A stretch of DNA of 64,000 nt, from the NCBI GenBank assembly GCA_948567375.1, contig OX419759.1, positions 32,527,493-32,591,492 of the forward strand, in the 5' to 3' direction. Positions 46,892 through 59,824 of this stretch are shown here, piece by piece (position 1 is the stretch's first letter; each line of letters opens with the position of its first letter). Under the pieces are notes generated by a model that worked only from the letters and a program-made list of their open reading frames with translations, was not told where the DNA came from and ran no database searches. This DNA is from Lunularia cruciata. Taxonomy: Eukaryota > Streptophyta > Marchantiopsida > Lunulariales > Lunulariaceae. A program made the position numbers and the translations under genes.

Positions 46892-49657
46892 ACAAGACCC
46901 GATATTTATTCCTAAAATGAATGCTCGAATGGATGAGTTTCAGTCCAGGAGGGTTCTTAATAATAAACATATTCTTATTAACATGTTCTTATTACACTGC
47001 AATAAGAAAATTATTTCCTACCGAAGGTTTTTAACAATCAGGCTGAATATCGTGGGACTGTACGAATCTCTACCTCTATGCCATTATTATCCACAGAATT
47101 CCTGGCCGCAGCAATCACATGAATAACTCACATTACGGTATATAATTTACAACAGTACAGTTACGGCCTCTTAAATGCGGCAATGTCTTCCGCCGGATCT
47201 AGTCGTCCCGTCCGGAAGGGAATAACGATTCCTTGGGCAAAATGCACATTTCATATCTACTACAGTGGCTTGTAAGATTTTCAACCGTCCGGTAACTTCT
47301 TGAGTAACGGTTTTCCTTCCGTTACTTATGATCCTTCCACAAGCCTTTTTCTTTACACGTTCAATTGTAGTCCCAAACTCTATCACTTGATTCCATGCGT
47401 GTTAACTCTAAATGAGCTTTACTAAATCAGAAGATAGTCAATAGTTTCAAGTGGAAACCCCATCTATGGATGCAAACAGGATATAGATCTGAAACATCCC
47501 TCACAGAATCTTTTCGGGATCCATACGAAATTCTGCTCAATATCGATACCATTAATTTAGTGTGAATGAGCGAATCTATGGAGTTCATCTGTTGTAAGGT
47601 GAAACCTTTTGACCTTACAAGAGTTCCTTTTGCAAGGTCAAAAGGGTTTCTCTAAGGTCTCTGATTCGTGAGTCGCTAGTAAGCAAAAGATTAGCAGTAC
47701 AAAGGACTCCGTACTTGTGAGACGTCCGTGGCATGTGGGATAAGAAGATGCCCTAAGGAAGACTACAACCGCAGGCAGGATAGGAGTCAGTAAAACGCAA
47801 AAGTTTATGATAATTAAGGAAGTTACTAACACCTAAACTTGGAGCCCGGTTGCCTGTGACACAGAAACGTATTTGAATATCCCTTTCCACACAACTGGTA
47901 GCTCACCGACGTTATCTTTCGGTGCGAGCGAAAGCTCCCGTCCATGTGTCGTGTCGTCATACGCGCCTCTTTGACAGGCATTTGCCAGTTAGCATGGTAT
48001 TGTCACCCGGTATAGATAGTAAGAACAGGATTCGGTTGAGGGTACGGGTGAAATCCCTGCTACACTTGTGTGTAAAATTCTGTGCTTGCAGTGGAAGGTT
48101 CAAACTTGTTACCACAGACCTTAACGGACCCGTCCTCATCTTGTCTTGTGAGTGCGGTACACGGGCTCGTCTCATCCGGAGTGGGGATAACCAACCAGAG
48201 ACCGGAGTCCCGAGTCAGTGGGACCAGGGCCTTGACGAGAGTCAAGAGGAGACCGACGCTCGGCTCTGCATGACAGTGAAGTGCACGAGCGAGCGAGCAA
48301 GCGAGTGAGCAATTGTGCCAGAGATTTAGATGTGACAGTTTAATCATTGACCTCGTCTCTTCTTCTTGGACGTCGTGTCACCTGTGTGCGTTCCCGTCCT
48401 GGTCGCTCGACTCAGTCATCTCGTCCGAATTTCTTTCTGTTACTCAAAGGCGCTGTTTTGTGCCCTCGCTGCATGTTTGCAATTCCCGACAGCCGATTTG
48501 CTCATCTGGTGAAGAAATTGTGGAGCAATTGGGTGAAGAGAGTACAGTTTCAAGGTAGGATTGACTCGTTCCTGGGATAGTGTTCCGCAGAATTTGGAAT
48601 TAATAACCGGTGTGTTGGATTTTGTTCGTACTCTAAGGGAGAGACGCTGGTGGCAAGTTGAGAAAGAGTCCGGTTGTTTAGGACGTGCGTAAATTAACAT
48701 TGGGAATTAACGTCTGTGGGGGTGGGGAGATTGGGAGGGACCTTAATCTGTAGTTCCGGTGATGAGACAGTTGTGTTTCTGATGCGATTTAAGTGCTCAA
48801 ATTGCCTTTACAGAGCATTTGTTCGGATATTAAGGAACAGCAGTCTTCCATGCAGTGAGACCTTAAAATTTGGGGTCCCGTCCTTGTCCTGGTTACTTGT
48901 CTCTCTACAGTTGCGTGATTCTTAAGGGGAACAGCTTCAATTGGATTAGAGATGTGACTAATCTTTATTTGGTTGGTTGTTACTGAGTGGCTGGAGTGGT
49001 TTTCAAGAAGATATCGACGGTGACCCACCGAGTAGTTTTAAGTAGTGAATGATTTTGATTACGTCTTGAGTGGGTATTGCATTATTGGGGTCAGAATATT
49101 TACTCTTGTCGCTGGCCCTACAGCAACTACTGTTTGTGGGTACTTAGGATCTGTCCATGTTTAAATAAAACGCTGGAGAAGCTGTGCATTGAAAAGGAGT
49201 GATCTGATCGTGTAGCAGATTTCGCGAAGAGACTGTAAGAGTTGGAAGAAAGGAATACACAGGTCATTGACTATCTTGACCGTTTATGCCGCCAACTGAT
49301 GAGAAAGATGGAGGAATTTAAGCACATCTATGATACAGTGTGGATGCTCTGTGGATGAGGTCTTGCTTTTGTGCTCCGGTTCAAATGAAGGTGGCCGTTG
49401 CTCCAAGTCTATTTATGCACAACCTAGAAAGACCTTAGAAACGTGGACGAGAATGAGTGAAGGGAGAATGTTGGGCGTCTCTCTCTACAGCCTCCAGTTG
49501 AGCATAAGCAGAATTTTACTGGTGTCTTACACTTGTTTTCTGTGCAGAATTTTCAGAATCTGGAAGAGAACGCGAGCTTTTCGATCGGTGTTAAGGTTGC
49601 TAGATAGCTGAGGATACAATCACGAGGCGAGAGTATTGGAGTGGCCAAATTGAGAAA
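46892..49657. other. Intergenic and probable upstream region of the small-protein gene
   Basis: No conserved coding frame seen. From about 47900 the composition becomes GC-balanced, and splice-like sites (for example TTTTCTGTGCAG at about 49545) suggest non-coding 5' exons of the downstream gene. Overlapping frames at 47922-48580 on both strands match nothing I know. Confidence 0.4.
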
Positions 49658-50530
49658 ATGGAAGGTGAATGTTGTCGGAGGCTGGTGAAATTTCGGGGAC
49701 TGTTCTTGTTCATCACATGCTCCTTGCTTTTCACAGTTGTATTCATGGCTGTGGACCAATTTTCACATCTGCCTCGGTTTGCGTCCAACGAGGGAGCAAA
49801 TTATTACAAGCAAACTTACAACCACGGGGCCAATCGAGGTCCACACCTTGGCCAGAAGCCTCGCGGAAACATCCAATCCAAGTCGAGAAAGCTCCTGGTG
49901 AGATACTTCAACCACTTTAGCTGTGGATAACCAAAATTGGACCTGGAAAGGATATACCACGACATGTTGATGAGCAGCGGCGTCAATTCATATTAGGAAG
50001 CTGAGAATCCATGCATTGTGATGAACAATTTATGAGTTTTCGAGATTTGAACAGACTGAGAGTCAATGCACTGTAATGAACAATTGTTGAGCTTTCGAAA
50101 TTTGAACAGACTAAGGAGTCAATATAAAACGAGATCAATCTGGGACCATACCTTGAGGGTTTGCAAGGAGTAAACCAGAAGCATGCTCGTATTGTATTTT
50201 GGCTGTTGCAGTCAGTTGTAGGTTGCATGCTCGAGTTACAAAACAGAACAGACACAGACACAGAACGAATACAGAGTCCATGTATTCTGCCTTGTGTTCA
50301 TCCTTTGTATCCTCCTCTGGAAGTTAATATCCAGAACAGCTACTCTCCCTCTATCCTTGCGCTGAAGTGTGCTCTCATACTAAAGTCACTAAGACGGTTC
50401 AAATATTCTTATCTACTTGTCTTTTCTGTTTGTTTTGCAGGATCAATTTGAGAACATTGAAGACAATTCCAGTGGAAGAATTTTTACCAATATCCAGCCA
50501 CATGATTTAGGGAGTTCTCCTCTTCGTTAA
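49658..50530 (+). CDS. Small membrane-anchored or secreted protein, two exons
   Basis: Exon 1 is 49658-49897 and exon 2 is 50441-50530, joined in phase 0 at CTG|GTGAGA and TTTTGCAG|GAT, giving 109 residues. Residues 1-13 are basic (CCRRLVKFR), then a hydrophobic stretch LFLFITCSLLFTVVFM (about 15-30) forms a signal peptide or signal anchor. The rest is hydrophilic with basic pairs and the C-terminal end FTNIQPHDLGSSPLR. The layout resembles a plant peptide-hormone precursor. The P-x3-G-x-S-P end is faintly like CEP peptides, but it lacks their usual terminal residues, so I assign no family. The ORF read straight through the donor would end 33 bases later, so splicing changes the C terminus. 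It may instead be an unrelated type II membrane protein. Confidence 0.5.
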
Positions 50531-52220
50531 CTGGAGCCGGTTATACGCAGATCTGAAAAGAATCAAGATTTTGTGTAACTTAAACCCTGCCCTCTACTGT
50601 CACCGGATGATTTCACGATGCAAACCAGAATGACAGTTGAGACCAAATGACCGATTTGTCAAGCAATACCAGGATATGTGGGAACTCAATCGTATGGATG
50701 GGTGGGACTGTGTTTGTTTACTAGGCCATAGTAGCACTTGTAGTTTAGGGTAAAGATTACAGCAGCGAAAGCAGGATGGATTTCGTAAAGCAATTGGCTA
50801 ACGAATCACAGCTACGACCTCTATCCCGCTCTATCATCCATATCTGTGAGATCTTCTGCACGGCCAGAAAATGCTTCAGCCAGTACCACTCTCTGTTAAT
50901 GCTACTTGAGATACTGAAATGCTGGGTCTGTCTAATCTGTCTCTAACCTTGATACTTTCTGATACTTAGCTTTAGGGTCTCCGACGCAGTTGTAGAAGTA
51001 GCTGATTTCTTCGTTTTCGGCTAGAGTATGTTAGTGCCGTTTCCTTGTAAAATTGGCTGTAACAAGCAAATTGTTTACCCAGAGTCGCTTTACAGGTGTG
51101 CAACGAGATCTGATGGCTCATGTGTAATAAACGATGAACCGTTTGGATAAGACAGTTGTCCAAATTTTGAGCGAAAGTGAGTTTTGACATGGTGCTGATC
51201 AGACATTTCAAAAACATGCTCGATGCCAGAGTGCTGACTTTAACCAACTAAAAGGTTGTTTCTCATCACCACCATCTGGAGAGCCACCATTCTGCAAGAA
51301 ATCTTCACTTGCGAAGATCGCTTTCAAAGTGTAAAACCCCGCAAGACATCACACAAGGATAGATCGTTGAAGTGTACAAATGAACTTCAAGACGTTCAGC
51401 GGAGCCATTTGCAAGCAACGGGATTATAGAAAATGACATACCATCGCTTCAGTACTCTAACACCATTCACATGCACTGGAAAAGGCATTCTCAATTAAGT
51501 TCATGACCAAACATCGTGCCAACCAGTCGGGAGATCTTGTTGCTACCATACTTATGGCAGCTAATTTATTGGAAACAATTCTAAAAGTCAATGAAGAGTT
51601 GGCCCACATCTAAGTTGACAGCAACCCTGTCAAGTAGGCAATGGCCTCATCGCTGAGCCTGAAGAGGTCTTAGAGCGCCCCTGCTATGTCTAGAAATAAT
51701 AATGGGACGAATCATCTTCAATGGTATCTCCTAGAGGGGATGCCTTCACTTCACATTTCTGAAACGCTGCTGCATGAGGAAAGGGCACCTTCCAGATTAC
51801 AGTGTCCTACATCAGCCCTGACTTGAAAGATCATTTTGAAGTTACTTCCTTGTCTGTAAATGTTCTTGTCCTTAATTGCGATAGGTGAAGTCTTGCAGGT
51901 CCACGTCCATAATAGGTTGATATCTTGCAGGTTAATGTCCATGGCCATGCCTGATGCCATACGCGTACCCACAAACAATGCCTCCTTCAGAACTTGCCCT
52001 GTTCATCTGTCCCGATTGCAGGATGGCTCATCTCCAGAAACCAAGACGTGAGAAAAGGGCCTGACGTTGTCCACCAACTTAAGACTTATGAGCACTCCCT
52101 CCTAAGAACCGATCACAGTTCTTAGGTTCCCTGCTCGAGTTGCTATGAGCAGATTTTTGATCGTCAGTTAAGCGTCGCCAACGTAAAAGCTAGGAATGGA
52201 TAAGATCACTCAAGATGCGC
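50531..52220. other. Spacer between convergent genes
   Basis: Contains the presumed 3' UTRs of the small-protein gene (+) and the phosphatase (-). Open frames at 50972-51247 and 51751-52051 are shadow-like, with no domain. Confidence 0.5.
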
Positions 52221-55200
52221 TCAGCTCGAGATAGGAGCTGGCTTTGTTGAAGGCTGCTGAGACCTTATTAAGTCTTCGAGTTCATCGCAAACAGCTTCGT
52301 AACAGAAGCGTAATTGATCCTACAAACGAAATAAAAATGAGCAAGAGCATTTAACAAGGAAAGCGCACATATGCACGCACATTCACCATCAAATACTTAC
52401 ATCAACACCCCTAAATACATGACTAATAACAGATACCAATGCGTGGGAAGATGAGCATTCGCCTACATCAGGTTGATGTAGTCGATTTACTTACTCTAGT
52501 TTGAACCATTCCATATCGTTGTGTCCGGAAGTTCTTGATCGTTTGGCAGATGTCTAGTGCTGTTTTGTCACCACTAAGTATTCGCCGTATTGTGTGATCT
52601 ATTGCGCAAAACGTGCCAGTTCGTCCTATTCCGGCACTAAAGAAATACAATGTCACCAGTTAGCAGCTCACACCTTCAGCAAAGGATCACATACACACAC
52701 GATACTCTACAGCAAAAGCTAGATAATTTTTTTATCGTCCAGCCGTTCCAATAGCATGCAAAAATCAAACATCATCAACCTGTCCATGAAATGACTTAAC
52801 TCCGCAATTTGTGCACAAACCTGCAATGTACTACGACAGGACCAGCATTAGAAGGTATGAACTTCAAACTTCTCATCAGATCTCGAACTGGACCAGTTGA
52901 AGATGGCGCACCAAAGTCTGGCCAGTCAAGATATTCAAGGTGAAGGGCATGGTGACGTGGACCTCCGGGCTGCAAACGACAATATACATCAAGTGAGAGG
53001 CAATATATCAATACCAGAAACGGAAGGATAACACTTATCAGAACGGCTGCATGGATGGGAGAAAATGGCCCTCTTCGAAGATCATGGCATCTTTACACGA
53101 GGTAAATCGAAAGGATACTCGTACACGAAGAGCAGGGATAAAAAGTTAACCTCCATACATACTTTTTGAACCTCGAAAATCCGATGAATGATAGAATGAT
53201 GCCGAGCCTTATCGGTTGCCTTGTTTGTAACAGTAAGTGTCCCGTGGTCGTGGTGATCGTTTCGTTCAGGTGGGAAGTAATAAGAACACTTGTCCTGCGT
53301 AGGTATAAACGCGTGGGTTGAAGTTACGGAACCCTCAGACAGAAGTCAGGAATGTTGATGATGAAGAATTTGACAGATTAAACAAAAGTACCTTCACGCA
53401 CTCCATCTCCGACAAACTGAAGAGTAGCATTAGCCCCTTATACAGGATTATGGGGACTTAAAGATGACTTACCTGACTCCCATCTACCAACCGCGTCAAC
53501 ATAACAATAACAGGGCAATGATTTTGTAACACCATCTCCCAGAAATCAATTACTGTAGACTTCAAGGGTCCTTGAGTAGAGATATACACCGGTAAGTTCG
53601 CACGCTCTGAGTCCTACAAGGAGCACAGTAAACTGATTGACGTTGATAGATTGATCCAGGACGTATTGATCACTTTCAGAAGCTTGAAGAGGTAAGGGGC
53701 TTGGGTGACTTGTCAAGAAGCATTTACCTGGATATAGCTGGCATTGATGTAATCACTAGATTGATTGGTTGCCGCCAGCTTCACTCGAGTGTCGTCATCT
53801 TCAAATTTTATTAAGTTTGTACTCAAAATCCATCCAAAAGCGCACTTTGCAAAACAGGAATTTAACCACTACTTGAGCCAGCCGGAAGCAGAAAGATTGC
53901 TTTTGTGCCAGCACTACCTTTAAGTTGTAGCTCGGCATAACAGAGCATAGGAAATTCAACTCGCGGCGAACTCGCCTACATCTTCTTTGTCAGCGCGTTG
54001 TTGAAGTGAACATACTGAGTCCGATGTAAATGAGGAACAGGTTGCTAAGACATTTCAATTCAATGAGGATACATGGCAGAACGTTGACGTATCGATTCTT
54101 CGCCTGATTATTGATTTGTTTCGCTTCTTTGTATCTCCATAAAGACTGCTGAGCGACAGACTTGTCTGCTGACTGCATACGAAAAGTTGTCCGTTAGAGC
54201 CATGTAACAATGAGAATCATTAGGGACAACTACTGCTTATAGAGATCATTAATAAGCACTTACATTGTGTCTCTGTACATCTAATGGACTTGCTATTCGC
54301 CCAAGAATTTTATTCATGATCACTATTCCACTAGTACTAGTAATGAGGGTGGACGAAGAACAGAGTTCAATCCACTTCTGTGACTTGCTGGGGGACTATC
54401 GGAGCAAGCTGTGGGTCTTGATTTACTAGTCCTCCTTCTCAGGAAGATTGAAATTTCCTACTTCCAGGACACATCTCCCAGTAATTTCCGTTCATACCCA
54501 ACATCCTCTTCAAGGTTACCTCGGGACAAGGTAATCTCATAAAATTTCTCAGTCTCCATCCGCAAGTTGACTTCAAATTGAACCCCAATGTAGCCCATTT
54601 CGTTTAACTGTATGCTAAAGAAAATCAGAACGAAAATATTGCTGACGGAGAGGAGAGTGCAAGCTGAAAATTCAATAGGCAGGTGAATGTGCAAGGGTAT
54701 ACTTAATTAGTCGCACAAGTTAATCAGCTCATTTGAACGGGGAAAGAAACTGCTCGTACAACCACATGACTTCCCAGCTCCCTAACAACTTGATTATTTC
54801 CAAGAAACATGTGACAGTATGTACAATGGTACCATCCACCGAGTCTCGGTTTTCAAGGCGGAAATTGCCTTGAAAAGCTTCTAGGGGATTGGCATCTGGA
54901 CAGGATACTGGATTCTACGGGATTCAGCGCGCCATACCATTTGACGGGACAGACGAAGTTAACTTCGGACCTTAGGATTCAAATAGCACGCTTCTCGTTC
55001 TGTCCAAAATCCAACATCCTGCATCTATAGGCACTTAAGCTATAGTCATCGCGTCGAAACAGATGCTTCTTCGAGAAGTACGAGACTGGGCAGGAGAACT
55101 CACCACTAAAGATTCGAATTCTTTGTCAATCAGCGAACGCGACCCCCTAGATGCCATCTTCTCTCGCAGCCGCTTGACAGCATCTTTGCAGAATGCTAAC

Positions 55201-55331
55201 TGATCCTGATTCAATGTCGTCGGCGCTACGTCCTGTGATTTTAACGCCTCGACGACATCGAAACCCGCAGAAAGAATGGGCGGAGTGAAGGTCCTCACTG
55301 CTGGAGTTGGAGTTATCGGTGAATTACTCAT
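52221..55331 (-). CDS. PTP1: Classical protein tyrosine phosphatase (PTP1 type)
   Basis: Eight exons on the minus strand: 55104-55331, 54073-54172, 53728-53798, 53473-53613, 53163-53294, 52821-52969, 52495-52636, 52221-52319. Together they give 353 residues with GT/AG borders. Conserved PTP elements in order: [57 protein letters not shown] with the acid Asp242, the P-loop [10 protein letters not shown] with nucleophile Cys273 and Arg279, then QRYGMVQT with the Q-loop Gln. It would remove phosphate from phosphotyrosine; Arabidopsis PTP1 acts on MAP kinases in the cytosol. The N-terminal about 75 residues are plant-specific ([17 protein letters not shown]). I chose 55331 because upstream in-frame codons include only a TTG. 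Exon 3 begins at GAAG|AT, judged from the conserved LPYD. Confidence 0.92.
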
Positions 55332-58300
55332 ACCTAAGCGACGTCTGTAGGGCAAACAGATGTTTGAATTGATATCTTCAGATATCCGTCAAAGGACTTC
55401 AAAATCGAGGGAGCGGATAGGCGAATCAACAGGATATGAAAGCCGCTGTAGAAGCATTGTTTTGTCTCCCTCTCCCTCTCTTCTCTCTTACTCGAAAAGA
55501 CAAGAAGAAAGGTCAAGCTGGTTCATGTAACACTTCGCTCACAAACCACGACTCGGAACTCGAGAATGCAGCATCTGGAACGAAATATCTTTCTTCAAAC
55601 TTATCAAGGTAAAGTGAGCAGAAATCCAAGGGATGACTAATAGTAACCTAATCCAGACACGACAGCAAAGCAGTGAATGAATCAGTTAACGCAAGCAACT
55701 CACGAATCTCTCCACTCAGATTAATAGTCCCACTACAGTACGATACGCTTTTCCTCCCTATACAGATGCAAAATTACCGAAGGAGGAAGGACATCCGAGA
55801 CAAGGAAATAAATCTGTACCAAAACTCCGTTACTGTGCACGATTTGCCCACAGGAAGCCCCCCCCTTAACACATTCTGCAGCAAAATTACCGGATAACAA
55901 TGCACACTACAACAGACAAAATTCACTAGTCACTTCCCGCAGATTCTGACTAGAGACATTGACCATGTCCAGCCTGCCTCCTCAGAAGCTTAACATACGG
56001 AAAAGAGCCAAAAAGGAAATATACCACTAACTCGTGAAAATCTCGCAATTCCCTCTTCTCTTCCGACTCACTTTGCAGTGCGTAGGGACCACATTCGCCA
56101 CGCTCCGATCTCCTTCCCTTCCGCAAATCCACAGTCCTCCTCAGCTGCCTAAAATCTGCAACTTGATTGCCTCCCGCCCTAACATCCACTATCCTCTTCA
56201 GCTGCAAACAATCTCAACCTCCGACAGAATTTCTTTTCTCTCCACCCGCCTTCACATAGTCCACAAAACCTCCACCGAACGCTCCAAGAAAGCCTTCGGC
56301 ATCTTCTCTACAATCATCACAAACTGACGACAACAACAGCAATACCAGGTCGATGAAGTGCAGTTCCCCTTCGAGGCGTGTTTGGATCAATTCCTCTTTC
56401 AAGCCCTAATTATGTCGTTCCCTTGGCCTTGTCAGACAAAGTTGCAATGGTCGTGCATTGACTTGACCTACGACGACGACGACGAGAAACGATTGATAGA
56501 TGCATCGGAGGGAGGTGCCGTGGGGTTTGTGTACTTACTGTACTGTAGGCACTACTGACTGCCATAAAATCATAACATCTGACACTACGGACGACGACAA
56601 CGACAACGACGAGGACCGAATCAGTGCGAACTATCTCATGGTCGTGAAATTTCAAATGAGTCTAAAGCGGCGTCATTTCCCTCCAACTCGCTCCCCCCTG
56701 CGCCTCCATCACACTTCATCCTTTCCTTCCTTTTCACTTCACTTTCTCGTGTACTGTATTGTACAGTACTGTAAAGTAGGTGGACTGCTTCTCAAGAACT
56801 TTGCCTTCTTCGACGCTACATTACGCCACAGATATGTTTACTCTATCATGTTCTAACTTCTTAATCAGCGTTTTGGACTCGTTGAAACGAGTTTGGAATC
56901 AATCATAAGCAGGTGGAACTTATTTCGTTCTTGCTTACCGCTTACCGTGGTAGTACTTATTTTGAAACGATGAAAGGACCACCATGGCCACCGAAAATCA
57001 GTACCAACAAGTCCATTCCATTCCGAGATAGCAAGGTATCTATCATGTATGGAGCTCATGAGCTCCTAGTCCTCTTCACCATACTAATTCGTTACTTGTA
57101 ATCCTCCATCTACAATAGAGAGAGCTTTCAGCCTCGATTTCTTAACCAGTAGAGAGAGAGAGAGAGATTCACTTTGAGATACGATATGGACTTGCTGTTG
57201 TTTAGTATTTGAGATGATATCACCATTCTTTGTCATAGAGATTAAAGAGAGTTAACAGGATTCTACCAGCAAGTGAATAGGATGATTATGTGTTAAGAGA
57301 GGCGAGACCATGACATTTTCGTGATGTACCTTGGGATCAAGACTTGAATTTTGTGGAGACTAGAACATTTTAAACAGTCGATGAGCTTCCAGTGAAATAT
57401 ATTCCCAGTCACGTCGACCAAAGCCAACAATTCAACGAGTGTCAGGCTCTTTTGGGACAGAGCCTGACACAGATATCATACTACCATATCAATACGAAAC
57501 CTGACTTTTCTTGCTGAAGATAAACTCCTTCGTTCGTTCATAAACTTGTTTAACGTGGTCAAAAAGTACTGCATTTTCTACAAAAGTAGTTGACAGGATG
57601 TTGCAAAATGGTGTAGACCATAAGTTTAAGATAATTTCGTGCTTAAAGCGTGGAGGTCAGATTTCTCTTTGCTTTTCACTCAAACCTTGAATCATGAAAC
57701 GATGAAATCCTTGGAGTTGTATTTTACCAAATTTAGGAAGTGCAGAAATGGAAATACTATCTTTTAAACTTTTATCGAACCGTTTTTTTTATTAAATATG
57801 AATTTTTTTTTAAATATTCTATTTCACAGAAAATTCAAATTATGCCTTGAACAGTAAAACAATTAAAATTGGCTGCTGCTGCTATATTGGGGTGGGGTTC
57901 AAATCCCTCCTCGCCCACAACAACTTTTAGAGGTTATCTTAATATATTCCTTATATTTAAATTTTCATTTTTTATTACTAAGAAATGTGCGCAATCTTTT
58001 TAAGAAATTTCTTTCTGAATTTATCTTCTGTTTTGGAAATATAATAGAGTCAATGCCAACCTGTCATCATAGTACATCGTTGATTAAAGTAATATGTATT
58101 GCAGGCTTTGTCAACCCACTTAAATGTGACTGTAATATTTTCTACGTCGTTGAATATCCCATATCTGTATAATATTATATGGATAATTTGCATAAGAGTC
58201 AAACATGTAAGTAAGGAAGAGTCCAACGAGAAAACTCTTAAGTTAATTAATTATGCTATCAGCAAACGATGTAAAATCTTGCTGCTACACTTAGAAGTAG

Positions 58301-59824
58301 AAGTAGTATTTCAGGTTTTGTGCTAAATCGCAGAGTTATATGGTAGAACTTGCGAACACCAAAATTTGTAAATCTCACATGAATATTTATTGTGAAGTCG
58401 AAATGGTCGTTTTCATTACCTCATATACCGTTCGTTCTCGACGGTTTTGGAACATCAGAGAAGGCGTCCTTCACAAGACTTTTCAACTCTACACTTGATA
58501 AAGACAAAGCTCTGTCCACAGTAACTGCGCTCAGTAGCTGTAACCCGGTTACTTGCAACCACGTCGAACCAGGACGGTGGATTTGAGATGAACTCATCTT
58601 TCAACTACTGTGAAGTGTTGTGACGTCTACATGTTCGACGAATGGAAGGAAGGTTTTACTAGAATCTAAACCTTCGGCATGTGTTGTCTTGAACATACTT
58701 ACTCCATATTTACCATTCCCTACATTCAGTTTGTTCAAAACATCCATTGAGACGGTATACTAAAATTGATCCCAGTGGACATTGGAGGAATTTGTGATGG
58801 GTTATTTATGTAACTCGAGGGATCGTAGTGGGTGTGAGAATAGGGGCACGGGTATGATAATCGAGCAAACCTTCTCTTGAAATGTTTTTGTTTCAGTTTT
58901 CACACGGAAAGTTACACGAGGAATTCAACTCCAAGTCGTAGGAGGAGATGCTTGCGGTGGAAGACGGGCACCTGTAACGAATAGAACTCTGTAGTCCTTA
59001 GGAGACCACGCCAAGAGTCCACCTGAATGTTCAATGGTGCAGGAATGCAACTTCTTAATCAGAAGGATGACTAAACTGGGGTTCACATTCAGTTCATATG
59101 AATATGTATCTATTCTAATTTTTACGCAATACTAGTTCTATGTTGATATAAAATCTTCTATTCTCTTCTTTGCATAATGTGTCCCCACAAAAGAAGTAGA
59201 ATGATGAGCTTTAGACAAACATGAGAACCTCTACGTGAACTGTGCGCACGAATGATTGTCCATATCCTCCATATCTGATGACATCACAGGCCTAAACCCG
59301 AAACTCACAACTTATCATATTAATATGTAATAATTAGAAACAAATTGCACATTTCTGTCTACAAACAACTTCTAAGTGAGGCTTGAAAGATTGAGATCTC
59401 ATCAACTCCTCCACCTCCAAAATCTACGAGCTGAAGATACGAATGGGGTGTTAGAATTCTAAGAGCCTACAACATGACTGACCTTCCCACAAACTCTTTT
59501 CGTCTACTCAAAGTTTATGATACTGAACAAACAGTATGGACCGTCCAGAACTTAACATCCAAGATTCCCAGATCCATAAATTCGCTCAAAAATGGCGTGA
59601 CAGCACCACACCATGCCATTGCCTTCCTTCATTCAACTACAGGACGATGAATCTCCATGTGTTAATTAATTAGTTCAACGTATAGACAGACTCCCCTGCA
59701 ACAACTTGGACCTTCAAGTAAGCAGAGGGTCCAGCGGAAGAGATGTGTCGTAGCTGAGATTAGATCGAAGTGGTTAGATTAAACGAAATGAAATCATATC
59801 CAGTGGAAAAATAGAGGGCGGAAT
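55332..59824. other. Intergenic region between the phosphatase and terpene synthase genes
   Basis: Includes the phosphatase 5' region and the terpene synthase 3' UTR. GAC/CGA-type trinucleotide runs occur at 56470-56615 and a GA run at 57151-57167; a perfect hairpin is at 57439-57470. Frames of 60-118 codons near 55950-56860 have low-complexity or shadow character and no domain. Confidence 0.45.
57439..57470. repeat. Perfect 12-bp stem hairpin
   Basis: GTGTCAGGCTCT (57439-57450), loop TTTGGGAC, AGAGCCTGACAC (57459-57470). GC-rich in an AT-rich neighbourhood; its function is not evident. Confidence 0.85.

Noticed and set aside
47922-48580. Several overlapping frames on both strands with balanced GC, possible gene
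   Set aside because: All frames overlap one another, none resembles a family, and codon patterns are equally plausible on both strands.
54458-54694. Open frame on the minus strand inside the phosphatase gene that could be an extra exon
   Set aside because: It has no PTP similarity, and skipping it joins exon 1 to the exon with KNRYVNVLP in a correct frame, matching the family.
55950-56860. Frames of 60-118 codons near the phosphatase 5' side
   Set aside because: They are low-complexity (GAC/CGT runs, S/P-rich) and mutually overlapping; no start or splice support.
57880-57930. GGGGTTCAAATCCC, a T-arm-like sequence
   Set aside because: No D-arm or anticodon arm upstream; a single B-box-like word is not enough for a tRNA gene.
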